Of a stretch of 64,000 bases of DNA, positions 47,936 through 59,011 are shown one piece after another. The notes under the pieces are model-generated. The model was given only the letters and a program-made list of their open reading frames with translations, was not told the origin of the DNA and did no database searches. The position numbers were made by a program, and so were the translations under genes. Each line of letters begins with the position of its first letter. Positions within the stretch are counted from its first letter, which is position 1. This stretch comes from Sporothrix humicola (lineage: Eukaryota > Ascomycota > Sordariomycetes > Ophiostomatales > Ophiostomataceae): contig WNYE01000020.1 of assembly GCA_021396245.1 (NCBI GenBank), positions 186,001 to 250,000 on the forward strand, in the 5' to 3' direction.

Positions 47936-49414
47936 TGTTTTCTGATTGACGCCAACAAGAAAGAGTCCTCTTGTAGCCTCTGCCAACTCCCACTTGGATT
48001 CCGTATCCAAAGACCAGAGAGAAACTCGAGGTGCCAGCTTCAAAATTCGCTTCTTCACATATTCTAACTGAAGTCACAGGTCATCGCTCCTGGAAAAGTT
48101 TCAAGACAAACCAGGAAAGAGCAGCCCGCCAACTGCACGTTTGAGACACCAAGACAGACAGTACGGAAGGAGCCCTCCTGGGTCTCGGCACTGTAGGCAA
48201 AGGTGTGCATCATGTGCAATAATACACCGTCCACTCAGCTCGCAGGTCCCGACAGAACATCTTGCACACCTCTCATCCTCGCCCATCAATGTGTCTCAGT
48301 CGAAGACTCTGGCCTCCCCTCGTGCAAGCAAACAGACCAATCATGTCGCTGCAGTATAATGGATCCACATTCAAGAGTGTCATTGGCCCCATGTTCCTAC
48401 GAGAGAAGGCACGATTGGCTGACTGGGCACAGCTCTTGCCAACAGTAGGCGTCGCTCTGGTTGTTCCACCGCGCTTTCCGTCGCCTCACGTGTTTTTTTA
48501 TGTCCCTCTTTCCCTTTCTCGCTCTTTCCCAGCCTTTTCGTCAGTAGTTGCCAGTGTGTCTTCGTTCTTTCCGTCAATGCTGTTCTGGTCTGTGGAAGGC
48601 GTTGCGGATGTTTGGGTTTGTTATAGCTTCTCGGCCTCGCTCTGCCTGACGAGTCAGGTGCAGCAACATACACCCTCATGTGTGCACCCTCCGTGTTCTC
48701 TACTGGGAGCCTTGGTATATTAGCATAATACTTCCCTAGTTTTATCAAAAACAGATTATGAAAAGCCTCCGGGCATCTCTTTTTCATGATTTTGCCATTC
48801 TTTCCTCTTTTTTTGAGTCTTGTCCTCTGTTCTTTCCCCATTTCATTTCATAATAGCGGTATTAGCCACCAAAAAGAGCAGGCAACAAGTCCGGACTCAG
48901 TTGCGCACCCGTCGCCCCCGCTTTTCTTCCTCGCCCAAAAGCCCCCTCCTTCTCCCTTTTCGCGCCACTGACCATTCACAAGCCAGAATACAGGCCGACT
49001 GGATCCATAGCCCCGCCTTTTTTGCCATCAGTCCTGCGCACCCAGCTTTCCCTTATATCTCGCGAAACCCCGTGCCATCCATCCACGTGAGTCTTTTTGC
49101 TTCTCTCCCTCTCCCTCTTCGCTCCAAAACTCGTGAAGCATCACCTGACATTGCTTTTCTGCAGCCAAAAAGCGTGACCTTCCCCATCGCAAGTCAACAA
49201 GACAATCGCAGTTTGACGACACTGCATACAGGTACGTTTGTGTCTTTATTTCTTTAATGTTCTTTTCCCGTTTATGGATCCTCTGCCTTCCCTTCTTTCG
49301 CATTCTGTGTCTCTGGCGACAAAATATGGCTAGCGACAGCACATCATCCATCACGTCTCTTTTATGCCATCATCGCTTCTCCAAATCAACAGAAACCCAC
49401 ATTTAAGAGCGCGT

Positions 49415-49453
49415 CGACGGCTTATGAGACGTTCGATTCCCGTGTCGCCGTCG
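49415..49453. other. 39-nt imperfect hairpin
   Basis: CGACGGC (49415-49421) pairs perfectly with GCCGTCG (49447-49453). A TTAT bulge follows, then GAGACG pairs with CGTGTC with one mismatch around a 9-nt loop. It lies about 455 bp upstream of the CBF1 start codon, perhaps in its leader. Function unknown. Confidence 0.6.
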
Positions 49454-49826
49454 CAAAAGTCGCATTTCGCGCCCTTTCCCCTACGCTTCTTGCGTTTCTG
49501 CCTCTTGTTTACCCAACTGTCAACTCGTGTCCTGGATTGAGCTTCTAAGCTTTTGAACGAAAGAAGGAGGGCACCCGACATTTCGCATCGAGAGAACGCG
49601 CTAAAGAGGCCATTTCAAGCGGATAATGCGCGTCGCCATGCCTTGTCGCCATTTTTTCTTGCCGTCGCTTCCGCCCATCACTTTCTTTGCAAGTGCAATC
49701 CGCAAAATGAAGCGATAGAGAAGGAATAAGGAAGAACGCGACAAGCTGTCAAGTGGCAGCCATTTCTGAAATGACAAAAAATGGCTTCCGAAACAGGCTC
49801 ACATCAACGAAATGCCCTGCTTGTTG

Positions 49827-49832
49827 CACGTG
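49827..49832. promoter_or_regulatory. CACGTG E-box 75 bp upstream of CBF1 start
   Basis: Perfect palindromic CACGTG, the consensus core bound by Cbf1-type bHLH-Zip factors, close to the start codon of the gene that appears to encode such a factor. Two further copies lie at 49084 and 48487. Autoregulation is inferred, not shown. Confidence 0.45.
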
Positions 49833-49906
49833 TTGCTTGTTTCTCGACTTCTAACACTCGTTTAAACAGCCTTTAGAATATCGCTTTTCAGCTCATTCCA
49901 TTCACA

Positions 49907-50847
49907 ATGACCGAGATTCCGGCCGACCAAGTGCCCGCTGAGGCACCCGGCAGCCCTCAGAAGCGCAAGCGCAGCACAGAGTCGGGCTCGCCAGATGCGC
50001 GCCGCTCTAAGCGCGGCGTCGCCGCACCGGCCTTCATGGAAGAAGCCGCCCCGGAACCGGCTGAGGGTGCAGCCGGCTTCACTGTCGACCCTGCTGCCGG
50101 CGCTGCTGCTCCCGCAGAGGGCGCCGAAGCCCCTGCTGGCACTGATGCCGCCGGCCAGCAACGCACCAACGCGGCCAGCGCAGCGACCGCGGCAACAGCG
50201 GCTGCTGTGTTGGACTCTATGTTCCCGCAGCTCAACGTCCCCGTCCCCACCGAGGAGACATTTGCGAACCAGCATGTCGAGGGCGAGCACCATGCCGACG
50301 CATCAGCATACAGCGCCGGTGATGTGACGCAGGGAGATCTGTCGCTGGACGTGTCTGGCGGCTCCAACGGCATTGCGAAGCGGCCCATGGCAGGCATCCA
50401 GTCCAAGCCTGCCGTTGGCTCGGAAGAGTGGCACAAGATGCGGAAAGACAACCACAAAGAGGGTGAGTACACAACGACTTCTTTCATTTTAACGGCAGCG
50501 TTCCTCCTTACTAACCCATTCTAGTCGAGCGTCGCCGGCGAGAGACCATCAACGAGGGCATCAACGAGCTGGCCAAGATTGTTCCCGGATGCGAAAAGAA
50601 CAAGGGCTCGATTCTGCAGCGTGCCGTGGTGTTCATCACTCAGTTGAAGGAAAACGAGACACAGAACATTGAGAAGTGGACGCTGGAGAAGCTGCTCACA
50701 GAACAGGCCATTGCCGAGCTTTCAGCCTCCAACGACAAGCTCAAAGCTGAGATCGAGCGCTTGTATGGCGAACTCGAGACGCTTCGCAACGAAGGCGGCG
50801 CCGCTGCCCCGGCATCCGAGGAGAAGACTGAAGCGCCAGCGAGCTAG
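49907..50847 (+). CDS. CBF1: CBF1-type bHLH-leucine zipper transcription factor
   Basis: Two exons, 49907-50462 and 50525-50847, with a 62-nt phase-1 intron (donor GTGAGT, acceptor TTCTAG), giving 292 residues. The splice joins DNHKE|VERRRRETINEGINELA inside the basic region. Basic helix-loop-helix at about residues 177-235: GSEEWHKMRKDNHKE precedes it, H/E/R contact positions are present (HKEVERRRR), and PGCEKNKGSILQRAVVFI forms helix 2. A leucine-zipper-like helix follows (LEKLLTEQAIAELSASNDKL). The N-terminal half is Ala/Pro/Glu-rich and disordered, with a basic KRKR...RRSKR patch near residue 25-42 that could be a nuclear signal. Yeast Cbf1 binds CACGTG at centromeres and sulfur-gene promoters; in filamentous fungi a promoter role is more likely. 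The GSEEWHKMRKDNHKEVERRR block is closer to Cbf1 than to other fungal bHLH families. Confidence 0.94.
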
Positions 50848-53501
50848 GAGATTGTGCCCAGTATCGAATAACTCCTCTTGCCTTCTTGTTTTCTTTTATA
50901 TTTGTCGGGTCGTTTTTCGGTTTTCGTCTGCTTTGCAAGTTCGTTATGTGCAAGCAAGGGTCGCTGGTTGCGTTGTATTCTGCATTTGTCTCGGAATTCT
51001 TTTTTTTTCCCCAAACCGCTGTCTTCCTCTCTTTATTTCTTTTCCTCTTTATATTTCTACACCAGTCCGGCGCACCTCGCATCGCAAACAGGAGCACCGC
51101 GGTCTCTTGAGACGGGGCACAAAGTTTCTCTTCTCTCTTGGCTCATCTTCGCACGCCAGTCGCATGCGCACAAAACAGGACTGCGGTCTCGTTCTTATCG
51201 TTTGTCAATATTCTATTTTTCGAAGCATCGCCAAACGGGAGACGGATATAGGACAGGTGTTCGACAGAGAGGGTTGGTGATAGTGAGGAGCTGGTCTCAA
51301 ATGGGCTTTTGGGAGTTTGCGTGTATCTGAATGGCTCAGATGCCTTCTTCGGTCTTGTCTTTCGGAATATGTATCGTGGTCTTTTTCGTTTCCTGTTTGC
51401 TCTGAATTTAGCTATTCTTTAACTCGATCCTCTGGTCTTCGCGAAGACCATACTCAGATCCGGTATTAATGTGTCATCGTTGTCTTTGATGCATTCGTCT
51501 CCCGTTGTTGTTTTTGCCAGATAGCCCTGCATGCTTCCCATCTTTTCTCGGGCGTCAAGCATCTCATCCTATCCTCGCCCGAACTGATAGCGGGTTCATC
51601 GCCGTGGCAGGACCTTCCTGAATGGGCGTCGCGGAGAAACCCCGGCATCATCACAATCCACGATCCATGATCCACGATGTCAGAATCAACAAGTCTCAGC
51701 ATGGACAACCTCTTGATGAAAAGATCAGGTCCAGGCGAGCACCCGATCATGTCCGCCGACAGGAGTCATCCCCCTCACTATGTTGCCTTCTAGACCTTCC
51801 TTTTTGTTCTTTTTCTTCTTTTCTTCTTGTCTGTCTGTTTCTTTTTCTTTTTTTCTCGTAACCTTTCTCGTAACTTCTTGCTTCCCCTCTTCGCTATCCG
51901 ACTCTAAACCCTGATTGTCGCGTGCAACTACCCAAATCTGCATGGCGCCGTCTTGCTATCGCTGGCGCATTCGAGATAGTGATATCGGCGGTCGTTTGGC
52001 GTGTGGGGTTGATAACGGACAGGATAGGCCACCGGAAAAAAAGTTATTTCCAAATCATGGAGTTAGCCACCAAGGGGTCAAAAGCTCTCGAGATAGTGAA
52101 TGCCGGCCAGAGGGGGGAGGGCAGGAAAGAACAAAAAAACCACATCCCGAAAACGGACCTTGCCGGTTTTCCACGCCGCAAAAAGAGAAGGAGCAGCCGG
52201 TCTCTAGCTGTTTCCTCTATTCTTCCTTCCTGCTTCGCTTGTCGCGATCTCGAATCCGTCCTCAGTGCTAATGCAGAAGGAGCAGAAATTCCACATGGTT
52301 GAAGCTCCGTGCTCTCTGGGGCTCCCTTGGCGCAATTAGGGCCCATTGGGCGGCACCTGGACGGCAACTGAGCGGCTGCCGTTTCCTAATCTGCAGATTA
52401 TTATGTTAGAGATACTAGAGGACGTTAGGAGAGAAAGGTGACAGCGCGTGCCTGCCAAAGATCCCCTTCCTAATCGGGCAAGTCCAGGCGGAGTCCCAGC
52501 ACTTTTTAGCACTTTTGGCAGATTTTGTGCCCCCGTCAGAACCTCTTTCTCCTCTCACCTTCCCACCGTTCTTACCCCACCCTCGTCATCTGGACCACCT
52601 TGCCTTCGCCGCTGTCGCTCCTGCCCGCGAGTTTTCAGTCCATTCTGGTACCCTTTTTGGATTTTCTTTATGTATTTTTTATCATTTTGCCTGCCCCCTC
52701 CTTCCCCCAACTATGCGGTACCCATAAACTAGGAAGAACGCGGCGTGCCACACATACTACGTCGACGGTTTTTCCAATATCAGTCCCGCGTCTAAGTCGC
52801 ACCTGCCCTGTCTATGCCGTCAGTAGCCCGCCGATAAGGCAAGACCTGACCCCGGGCCCTGTGAGATTTCTCGTACAGCGTTTTCGAGTGCTTCTCATAC
52901 GCGATTATGGGTTCTCCTGTTCTTTTTTCTGTTCCTGTGCCACTCCTCGCAGCTAGCTCCCTCCACTCGCCTTCTCTCCTAGGGCCAATACCCAACGATC
53001 ATCTCGTCACACTGCAGCTTGAATTGGGTTGCCACCTCTAGAGCCAGCTCCACTCGAGATCCCCAGCAGAAAGCGCGCCTTCTCCATCGATGCTCTTTGT
53101 CCGTGTACGGCGACTGCGTGCTCCTTCCCCTCCTGCTCTCCTCTCCCTTTCCTTCCATATTTAGGGTCAATCTCTCTCATTTTTTCCGTTTTGGAAACTG
53201 CTGCCCGGATCTTCCTTTCTTTCCTTTTTTTTCTCATCCCACGGAGCAACCAATTAGCCCAAGTACCTTAAGTACTCTCACAGCGTCATCGTCTCCGTCG
53301 CAGTGAAACTCGGTACCCTCGCCCTGCTCGCTTCGAATAGCTCGATTGAGTAATAGGGTCCAATTATTTTATTCTCTTTCTTGTGTCCATCGCTCTTTCA
53401 CGCGGCCAGATTGTCGTCGTCGCCCTTCGAGAACACAATCGATATCGCCCACTCGCTCTTTCCTCGCTGCTCCATCGCGCCTTCCTGTCGCTATATAAAC
53501 A
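50848..53501. other. Spacer between CBF1 and GABA transaminase
   Basis: CBF1 trailer, then about 2 kb with no recognisable gene, then the leader and promoter of the transaminase (pyrimidine-rich from about 52.5 kb). A 14-bp perfect palindrome, TAATCTGCAGATTA, sits at 52387-52400. A TATATAAA sequence lies only about 9 bp before the transaminase ATG, too close to act as a normal TATA box. Confidence 0.45.
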
Positions 53502-55085
53502 ATGGTCGCAGTCACTGCTCTCCGGGGCGGCAGCCGCCATCTGGCGCGCTCGTTCCTCAAGCCCACCGTCTCCTTTTCCTCCTCCTCTTCATCCTCTCTT
53601 CTTCGTCAATCGGCACGCCGCCTCCCTGCCACGTCCGTCTTCCGCACCATGGGTTCTGCTCCCTACTCCTCCTCGGCCGACCAGCTGTCGACCCTGCTGG
53701 CCAACGAGCCCAGCGGCCCCTCGATCAAGGTGGCCATTCCGGGCCCCAAGGCCAAGGCCGTCGCCGACGACCTCAACACCGTCTTCGACACCCGTGCTCT
53801 GAACATGGTTGCCGACTACCGCAAGTCCCACGGCAACTACATTGTTGACCCTGATGGCAACGTGCTCCTGGACGTCTACGCCCAGATTGCCTCCATCCCC
53901 GTTGGCTACAACAACCCTGCCCTGCTTGCCGCTGCTCAGTCCGAGGAGATGGTCCAGGCTCTGATCAACCGCCCGGCTCTGGGCAACTTCCCCTCCAACG
54001 ACTGGGCCGAGATCCTACGCTCCGGCATCCTCCAGGTGGCCCCTCCCGGCCTGAACCAGGTGTTCACCGCGCTTGCGGGCTCTGACGCCAACGAGACTGC
54101 CTACAAGGCCGCATTCATGTGGCGCCGCCAGAAGGAGCGGGGTGGCCCCAACGTCGAGTTCACCGAGGAGGAGATGAACAGCGCCATGACCAACGAGGGC
54201 CCCGGTGCCCCCAACCTGTCGATCATGTCCTTCAAGTCGGCCTTCCACGGCCGTCTGTTTGGCTCTCTATCGACCACCCGCTCCAAGCCCATCCACAAGC
54301 TTGATATCCCTGCCTTTGACTGGCCCCGTGCCACGTTCCCCGAGATCAAGTACCCTCTCAAGGAGCACGCCGAGGAGAACGCCAAGGCCGAGGCCGCTGC
54401 CCTGGCCGAGGTCGAGGACCTGATCCTCAACTTCCACGCCCCTCCCGCTGCTGTCATTGTTGAGCCCATCCAGTCCGAGGGTGGTGACAACCACGCCTCG
54501 CCGGCCTTCTTCCGTGGCCTGCGTGAGGTTACCCGCAAGCACGGCGTCTTGATGATTGTCGACGAGGTGCAGACCGGTGTTGGTGCTACCGGCAAGTTCT
54601 GGGCCCACGAGCACTGGAACCTGCCGCACCCGCCCGACATGGTGACCTTCTCCAAGAAGGCCCAGACCGCCGGCTACTACTTTGGCAACCCCGAGCTGCG
54701 CCCCAACAAGCCGTACCGCCAGTTCAACACATGGATGGGCGACCCGGCCCGTGCCCTCCTCTTCCGCGCCATCATCGACTACATCAAGAAGAACGACCTT
54801 GTCGCCCAGACTGCCCGCGTCGGTGACTACCTCTATGGCAAGCTCGAGTCGCTGGCTGCCAAGTACCCCGAGCACTTTGCCAACCTGCGCGGCAAGGGCC
54901 AGGGCACCTTCATTGCCTTTGACAACCCGAAGCGCGATGCCTTCCTGGCCAAGGCCAAGACTTTCGGTGTCAACATTGGTGGCTCGGGTGCCAATGCCGT
55001 CCGTCTCCGCCCCATGCTGATCTTCCAGGAGAAGCACGCCGATATCCTGATCGATGCCCTCGAGAAGGTTGTTAAGTCGCTGTAA
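53502..55085 (+). CDS. UGA1: 4-aminobutyrate (GABA) aminotransferase
   Basis: Single exon, 527 residues, class III PLP-dependent aminotransferase. It transfers the amino group of GABA to 2-oxoglutarate, giving succinate semialdehyde and glutamate (GABA shunt). Residues 1-49 are rich in Arg, Ser and Leu without acidic residues, a good mitochondrial presequence. A second ATG at codon 50 (53649) sits in a stronger context (CACCATGG) and would give a mature-like cytosolic form. Family motifs: GSDANETAYKAAFMWRR, FKSAFHGRLFGSLSTTRSKP, IVEPIQSEGGDNHAS, IVDEVQTGVGATGKFWAHE, and the PLP lysine in DMVTFSKKAQTAGYY (K385/K386). Codon use is strongly C/G-ending, more biased than its neighbours, suggesting high expression. 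In Aspergillus the homologue gatA is controlled by nitrogen and omega-amino-acid regulators; I could not establish such sites here. Confidence 0.97.
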   Translation: MVAVTALRGGSRHLARSFLKPTVSFSSSSSSSLLRQSARRLPATSVFRTMGSAPYSSSADQLSTLLANEPSGPSIKVAIPGPKAKAVADDLNTVFDTRALNMVADYRKSHGNYIVDPDGNVLLDVYAQIASIPVGYNNPALLAAAQSEEMVQALINRPALGNFPSNDWAEILRSGILQVAPPGLNQVFTALAGSDANETAYKAAFMWRRQKERGGPNVEFTEEEMNSAMTNEGPGAPNLSIMSFKSAFHGRLFGSLSTTRSKPIHKLDIPAFDWPRATFPEIKYPLKEHAEENAKAEAAALAEVEDLILNFHAPPAAVIVEPIQSEGGDNHASPAFFRGLREVTRKHGVLMIVDEVQTGVGATGKFWAHEHWNLPHPPDMVTFSKKAQTAGYYFGNPELRPNKPYRQFNTWMGDPARALLFRAIIDYIKKNDLVAQTARVGDYLYGKLESLAAKYPEHFANLRGKGQGTFIAFDNPKRDAFLAKAKTFGVNIGGSGANAVRLRPMLIFQEKHADILIDALEKVVKSL

Positions 55086-55801
55086 GGTGACGTGGAAAAT
55101 AAAAACAAAAAAATTGATGAAAATATGACAAAAAAAGGCGGCAGATATGGTTTATTTAATAAGAAATGAAACGAAACCAGCGGGCGGGGAAGAGTGGAAT
55201 GATTTTTCTCAATCTCGACAGGAGTTATTTTTTCTGGTTGCATTTATCACCCTCGTTTAGGGTGTGTTTTTCGAGCATATATGATTTAAGTAAATAAAAT
55301 TGACGGATTTTACACGAATCATAATTAAATTACGCATGACATTTTGATGTTCTTCTCAATGCTTTTTTTTTTTTGCCTCTTAACAATAACACGGAATAAT
55401 AATTTGAGTTTTAAATTTGCATATTATTTTATTGGCTGGTCGGCCAATCCCTAACATATGTATGCATTGTTGCCATTGCTGGTATTCGATGAAAGCGTAT
55501 AAATACAACGTGGAAGTCGTGAACAGTGACTAATAGACGTAAGATGAATCAATGAAATAAGAAACACAGGAAACCCAGGACACATGCGAAGTCGACCCGA
55601 TGCCATAAATATAAATGGGCTGAAGATGAAACGATGAAAACCAGCAAAGAAATGTACTCCTATTTTGAGCCATACCCCTTTTTGAACAATAGAAAACCAT
55701 GCGTAAAAAAGAATATTAGGCGGAAAACTTAAACCAAAGAAAAAAAAAACATATAAGCACCATACTAAGATAATGAATAATGAACAATGAAAAATGAAAA
55801 A

Positions 55802-55833
<32 letters not shown>

Positions 55834-55896
55834 AAAAAACAACCCCAGATAAAATATTTAACACCAATGGCAGTCGTACGAGCACCTTCCCCTATG
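55086..55896. other. AT-rich convergent spacer between UGA1 and SET2
   Basis: Both genes end into this 0.8-kb stretch. It is strongly AT-rich with poly-A/T tracts and a (GAAA)n tract. No gene seen. Confidence 0.6.
55799..55836. repeat. (GAAA)n tetranucleotide microsatellite
   Basis: About nine perfect tandem GAAA units in the convergent 3' spacer, ending in an A run. Confidence 0.95.
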
Positions 55897-58800
55897 CTAC
55901 GGTCCTGGTGCTCCGTTAACAGCCACGGTTGGTGCGGGGCCAGCCGGCCCATTTTGCTTGCTTTGCTGCTCAAAGTCACGAAGAGCGTCCTCGTTCTCCC
56001 GGCGCAGAGCCTCCTCCTCCTCGTCCCGCTGACGGCGTGCTGCTGCGGCCTGGCTGTCCTCCTCGTCAGCTGGTGGAGGTGGCGGAGGTGGAGGCGTGGG
56101 TGGTGTCATTGTGCCGGCGACAGTCTCCTCGTCCTTGAGTCTCTTGATTGATGGTGTCTCGGATGGCGTCAAGGTAGGCGAGTCCACGGCAGCAGACCCG
56201 TTAACCGTCTTGCTACCAGAACCGGCGCCACCGATACCGCTGTCGGCCCGCTTGCGTTTCCGATCAGACGTCTCGGGCGACAGAGCAGCCGCTGCGTCTT
56301 TCCCGCGGTTGTTGGCCGTGGTACTTCCATTATCACTCAGCGCCATATCGTCAAGTGCAGCGAGGTCGTCGTCTTTGCTCTGGTCCTTGCCGCTCGACGC
56401 CGCCGCAGCTGGTGACGAGTCTGCCGCATCTGTCATCTCCGTGTCCTTGTTGTCCGTTTTGGAGCCAGAAGCAGATGACGAGCCTGCCGCCTCCTTGCCG
56501 TCCCGGCCAGCATGACGATTTGTCTTATCGGTCTTTTTCTTTTCATGCTCCTGGTACTTTTTGACAGCCTTCTCAAAGTAGTCCCCGACATACGACTTCA
56601 TCTTCTTGACTAGGGCGGAAGAGATGGTGTTGGGGTCCTCAACACGGTTGTTCTTATAGTCGGAAGCGACGATCTTCTTACTAATATCTTTACCGAGTCT
56701 CTTAATCTCCTCTCTGGGTAGCCGTTTGTGGTACCGGTCGGTGATGGATTTGATGTGGGGATGGAGCTGAAAGACAGTTAGTGTCTGTGGAAAACCAGAA
56801 ATAAAAGTGCATGGAGCTGGTACATACAGTGTTTTCGTAGATCTTTTGCTGTTTCTCGAGAGGCAAAGTCCGCCAGCGTTCGCTCTTCGGCTCCTGGACG
56901 GGCGTCTTGGCAGCCTGCGGAGTGTGGGTGACTGAGGGCCGTGGTGCTTCCTTTGTAAGACGATTAATGATCTCCTGGACTGCATCCATGTCCTGCTGCG
57001 CCTTGGACGGGCCCTTGGGGTTCTCAGCCGGCGCCGTCGGCCGTTTCCACGTGGTCGCGCCACTTTTGTTATAATAGTAGACGTTGCCCTTGGGATCGGT
57101 GGCAGAGAACCAGCCGAGCGGTAGGTTCTGAGTGGCGTTCTGGCCACTGTTGTTGTTCATCTGTTTCCGCTGGTTGCGCGGTGTGCCGTTGTTGCTGCCG
57201 CCGTTGAAGAAGTTGCTATTCCGCTGAGGGATGTTGCTGCGTGGTCCCTTAGGAACGTTCATACCGTGCAGTGGAGAGATAGCACGCTGGCGGGGTGTGC
57301 TTGTGCCATCGGCAGTCTCGTTGGTCTGCACATCACGGCCACGGCGGTCTTCAAAAGTGCTGGCTGGCGCATTCGGGTCAAACTTCTTGCGCGGAATGCG
57401 GTATGCCGTCTGCAGCTTGTCCCACTCTTCCAACAGGCGCTTGGACTCGGCGGCGACATCCTCATGCTCCGAAGTTGTCAGTTCCTTGATCGCCAACTCG
57501 ATGTTGGAGTCGGAGATCTTGTTCTTGGTCAGTCGTGGGAACATGTAGAGGATGTCCAGCACCTGCAAGACAACGTTGTTGTCGTCCTTGAACAGGGTCA
57601 AGATGGAACAGAGAATCTGGTAGCCGTGCATGCGAACCACGCGGTGGAGGACACGCTCGTCGTCCCGGGCCGCCTGGATGCGCGCCAGAAGTTTGACAGC
57701 AATCCACTTCTCCTTGCACTGCATAAGCGCAGCCATGACCTTGGTGACGCCATTCTCTGCGAGGCCGGTTTGCTGCAGACTGCTGACGTACTCCTCGTCG
57801 TCCTCGTTGGGCTTCTTGCGGCGCTGCTTCTTCGAGACGGTCGTGTCCCAGCTATCTGGATCGTCAATACCAAGAGCCTCGATCGTTGCAAGCGAAAGCT
57901 TGGTTGCCCGCTCGGTCTGGGTCTTGCCGCCAATGAATCCTGTGCAGTTCGGCTCGCCACAGTAACAAGGCTGAGGGTCAGCACCGTAGCGGTCGACGTT
58001 GTAGTCGAACACGAGCTCTTCGCCGGCGCGGATAGAGCGGCCGGCGAAAATACCCATGCGCAGCTTGTTGCCAACAACCCACTTGTCGACGTAGCAGTTG
58101 GGGTTGCATGAGTGGTTGCAGAAGCGGCCAAGGTTGCCTTTCCGTGTAGCGTCGACAAATTCGCTCTTTGTCAGGGACATGAAGTAAAAGTGCTTGATGC
58201 CCTCTTCGTCGTACTGGATCATGCGCCGGCGGAAGGTGGGCTCGTTAATGACTTCGCCGATATACTCGAAGATAAACTCGTTTTGGTTCAGATCCGCGTC
58301 AGCGCGGAGGCCAAAACCCTTCTTTTCCGTCTTGATCACAGATACGCGTGCGTACTGTCTTTGTTGGAATCTCTGATTTTGACAATGCTCTCCGCAGTTG
58401 CATCCGCCTTCTACACATTCCATTTTCGTCGCGCGGTTGATGCAGTCGCTGTCCTCGCCGCAAGACATGTTGCGCCCGTCGCCTGTAAATCACGTTAGAA
58501 ACCCAGATCGGAGTTGAAATGGAGATTGTTGGAGATGGGGAAACGCACGTAGTTCCTCAGCACAGTCGCAGTCAAAGGCATCGTTGTCAGATGAGCCCAT
58601 ATTCTTTGACCCGTACAGGCAGTCCGCAATGACTTGGAACTGGCTCGTGGCCTCAGCCGTCGCATCGGGCAGCTGGTCAAAGAGAGTCCGATTCGGCCTT
58701 GAAGATGGTGTCGCTGACCGCGACGCCTTTGCCGACGATTTTCGGTTTGGCCGGGAGGCGGCGGCGCTTGTGTCTGGGGTCGAAACGTCGCTCGGTGATG

Positions 58801-59011
58801 GCTTCACGTCGTCGTCGGGTGACCGGCTGCGCGATGCCGACTCTCCTTTCGACTCATTTGGTGTGGCAGACCCCGGGAAAGGGCTGCTCTCATTCTTCAC
58901 CGCCACCCGAGAGCCATGCTGGGCTCGTGTGCCGTTCGTCCTTGCGCCGGCGGTTGTCATGTTTGCTGCGTTTCCGTGTGAGGCGTCCGGTATCCGCACA
59001 TCGTTGTCCAT
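55897..59011 (-). CDS. SET2: Histone H3 lysine-36 methyltransferase SET2
   Basis: Three exons on the minus strand: 59011-58549, 58482-56828 and 56766-55897, giving 995 residues; introns are 66 and 61 nt. The first splice reads CDCAEEL|RDGRNMSCGEDSDCIN, entering the AWS domain (zinc cysteines, about 150-190). SET follows (about 195-310): KGFGLRA, FCNHSCNPNC, GEELVFDYNVDRYG, and post-SET CYCGEPNC. A helical region of the Set2 middle follows (LAENGVTKVMAALMQCKEKW onward). A WW domain lies at about residues 620-650 (LPLGWFSATDPKGNVYYYNK). The second splice leads into the SRI domain (HPHIKSITDRYHKRLPREEI), which binds the phosphorylated Pol II CTD. The enzyme methylates H3K36 in transcribed chromatin. 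Beyond SRI is an extra tail of about 200 residues: Ser/Asp/Lys-rich, a Pro run, then a charged helix (DEEEEALRRENEDALRDFEQ). All key motifs are intact. Confidence 0.97.

Larger units (their letters stand above)
47046..49906. other. Intergenic region between FYV10 and CBF1, carrying one tRNA
   Basis: Apart from tRNA-Arg it contains pyrimidine-rich sequence (48.4-49.3 kb) that is probably leader of CBF1, a 39-nt hairpin at 49415-49453 and three CACGTG sites. No protein gene recognised. Confidence 0.5.

Noticed and set aside
52387..52400. 14-bp perfect palindrome TAATCTGCAGATTA
   Set aside because: A few such palindromes are expected by chance in 64 kb, and there is no supporting context.
53491..53498. 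TATATAAA as TATA box of GABA transaminase
   Set aside because: It is about 9 bp from the ATG, so a start site 25-30 bp further would lie inside the coding sequence; kept only as a remark on alternative starts.
54267..55037. 256-codon minus-strand open frame opposite GABA transaminase
   Set aside because: Antisense shadow caused by strong C/G third-position bias.
57266..58111. 281-codon plus-strand open frame inside SET2
   Set aside because: Antisense shadow of the SET and post-SET coding region; no domain.
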